Of a stretch of DNA of 64,000 bases, positions 63,040-64,000 are shown piece after piece (within the stretch, counting starts at the first letter, position 1; each line of letters starts with the position of its first letter). Below the pieces are notes generated by a model. That model was not told the origin of the DNA. It was given only the letters and a program-made list of their open reading frames with translations, and searched no databases. Made by a program: the position numbers and the translations under genes. The DNA comes from Natronobacillus azotifigens (lineage in GTDB: Bacteria > Bacillota > Bacilli > Bacillales > Amphibacillaceae). The stretch covers positions 105,586 to 169,585 of the forward strand of contig NZ_JAPRAT010000004.1 in assembly GCF_026805325.1 (NCBI RefSeq). Direction: 5' to 3'.

Positions 63040-63732
63040 TTATCGATTGTTTTTAACTTGTATCTGTTCAACATGTGCTTTTTTAATCTTGTCATCTACC
63101 AAACAACAATTTTTTAGCTTTTTATAAATAGATTCAATTTGATCAGGTTTCAATAGATTATTAAGTTTAGTCTTGTCGTTCTTCATTTGTTTAAGTAGAT
63201 TATTTCTTTTTATTACCTTAACATTAGCAGACGTGATATTAATTTTTTTCAATGTGCAACGCTCACTAAAAATGATATAGGACTGATAAAGGTGATTATG
63301 ATCATTTTCTAGAAAGGCACTTAATGCATTAATGTGACCTTTATTCTGCCAAATGGGATTATAAAAACGATTCTTTTCTCTATTTTGCAACGTTTGGGTC
63401 CAATTTCTATTCTTCTCGTCACCAAAAATCCAACCACTATAGTTTTTCGATTCAAAGACATAGATGTCAGTTTCAGATAATAGAAGTAGATCAATTTCCG
63501 TTGTTGTACCATCTTTTTTTGGAATATAAAGATTACACATTATCTTATTATACCCTTTTAGTCGCTCCAGTTTTAGAAAGGTAAGAAATTCCCCATAGTT
63601 CCCCTTATCAAATAATGTTTTTAGAAAACCATTTCCACTTGCTGATTTGTAATTAGAATGCTTAAACTCAAGGTATTTCAGTAAAAAGACTGTAACAAAA
63701 CCTAGAAAAAATAATCCAAGTAAAATACGCAA
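63040..63732 (-). CDS. NERD-domain protein with membrane anchor
   Basis: The protein has 230 residues from a TTG at 63732, which has AAGGAG eight bases upstream (a TTG six codons earlier lacks one). One N-terminal membrane segment (about 2-20) is followed by a NERD domain (about 45-160) with TTEIDLLLL, DIYVFESKNYSGWIFG and WTQTLQN. The E-x-K of FESKN matches the nuclease-like core of the family. NERD proteins are nuclease-related and often lie near defence or plasmid genes. The flanks here are repeats and gene fragments, so it may have come in by transfer. Confidence 0.82.
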   Translation of the reverse strand: MRILLGLFFLGFVTVFLLKYLEFKHSNYKSASGNGFLKTLFDKGNYGEFLTFLKLERLKGYNKIMCNLYIPKKDGTTTEIDLLLLSETDIYVFESKNYSGWIFGDEKNRNWTQTLQNREKNRFYNPIWQNKGHINALSAFLENDHNHLYQSYIIFSERCTLKKINITSANVKVIKRNNLLKQMKNDKTKLNNLLKPDQIESIYKKLKNCCLVDDKIKKAHVEQIQVKNNR

Positions 63733-63831
63733 TGAACAATCTCCTTCCAAAGAATAGTAATCACCTAATATTTGTGAATACTCTTGTCATAACCTTATCA
63801 TAGATAAGCAGAAGGTAGTAGTCTTTTTATT

Positions 63832-63925
63832 AAGGGATCTGGCTGTGAGTGATTGTCTGTAAGAGGTACTGTTCTTTTTTGTTTATGTTAAAAGTAAATA
63901 GTGTGAAATCGTAAGGAATGTATTA
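63832..63925 (+). repeat. Second part of the duplicated 59.6 kb flank
   Basis: GGGATCTGGCTGTGAGTGATTG then GTTTATGTTAAAAGTAAATA and GTGTGAAATC match the sequence at about 59627-59720. Together with 62610-62777 it forms a copy of that flank split by about 1 kb of other DNA. From here to the window end I see nothing else. Confidence 0.75.
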
Positions 63926-64000
63926 TTATAAGAATATATGTAGAATTAAATCGTTTTTTGATTTACGTCTATTTAATTATTTATAATTGTAAAATTTATT

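Overview
The window looks like a chromosomal segment of a low-GC Gram-positive bacterium of the Bacillaceae. The support is strong GGAGG ribosome sites, T-box-free but riboswitch-rich leaders (two TPP and two SAM-I), CcpA-type cre sites, MetE/MetF, Fbp and Mdx transporters of Bacillales type, and LPXTA-type wall-sorting signals. Very acidic surface proteins and a BCCT osmolyte transporter suggest a salt- or alkali-adapted species; that is inference. I see no rRNA, tRNA or CRISPR array.

Layout. 1-7.9 kb: a compact secondary-metabolite operon on the minus strand, in the order short phosphopantetheinyl transferase, one-module Cy-A-PCP-TE peptide synthetase predicted to use cysteine, ABC ATPase, FtsX-type ABC permease. 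It is divergent from an SmtB-type zinc-site ArsR repressor, and the shared promoter carries three CATATG palindromes exactly 16 bp apart. I consider this the most interesting system here. 8-13 kb: DUF456 protein, TenA under a TPP riboswitch, a DUF3267 zincin-like protein, and a chemoreceptor whose C-terminus is a sugar-binding-protein fold. 13-17.5 kb: Fur-box-controlled Fe(III) transporter FbpC, FbpA, FbpB. 17.5-23.4 kb: a SAM riboswitch in front of a KynB-like cyclase, a LysR regulator, and metE-metF with a MET-box. 23.4-26.8 kb: BCCT transporter and a GT4 glycosyltransferase. 26.9-34.3 kb: a TPP riboswitch, two tandem PhnD-like lipoproteins, PhnC, two PhnE permeases, a Cof-type HAD phosphatase and an MFS transporter, suggesting uptake of a thiamine-related phosphorylated compound. 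34.5-38.2 kb: a chemoreceptor, OsmC under a SAM riboswitch, and a small zinc ribbon.

38.2-56.6 kb is a surface carbohydrate region: a beta-helix wall protein, the maltodextrin ABC transporter MdxEFG, and three large secreted GH13 enzymes (amylase/neopullulanase-like, alpha-amylase, type I pullulanase). Enzymes bound to the wall would cut starch or pullulan to maltodextrins, which MdxEFG would import. Two of the enzymes share a nearly identical C-terminal anchor cassette ending in LPSTA.

56.8-64 kb holds small housekeeping genes (DUF2316, ASCH, GNAT), a CheY-like regulator with an MshEN/CheX-like partner, a TraX protein, and then a decaying zone: a TrmH pseudogene, gene fragments, a duplicated 3' end of the CheX-like gene split by inserted DNA, a cut-off restriction-like gene start and a NERD protein.

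Two repeat families run through the window. One is a 98-183 bp palindrome-rich element bounded by TTTAT (six copies). It resembles a non-autonomous IS200/IS605-type element, and one copy has inserted cleanly into the anchor tail of the alpha-amylase gene. The other is a terminator-like hairpin whose loop carries a conserved GTGGACAATTGTC core (about ten copies).
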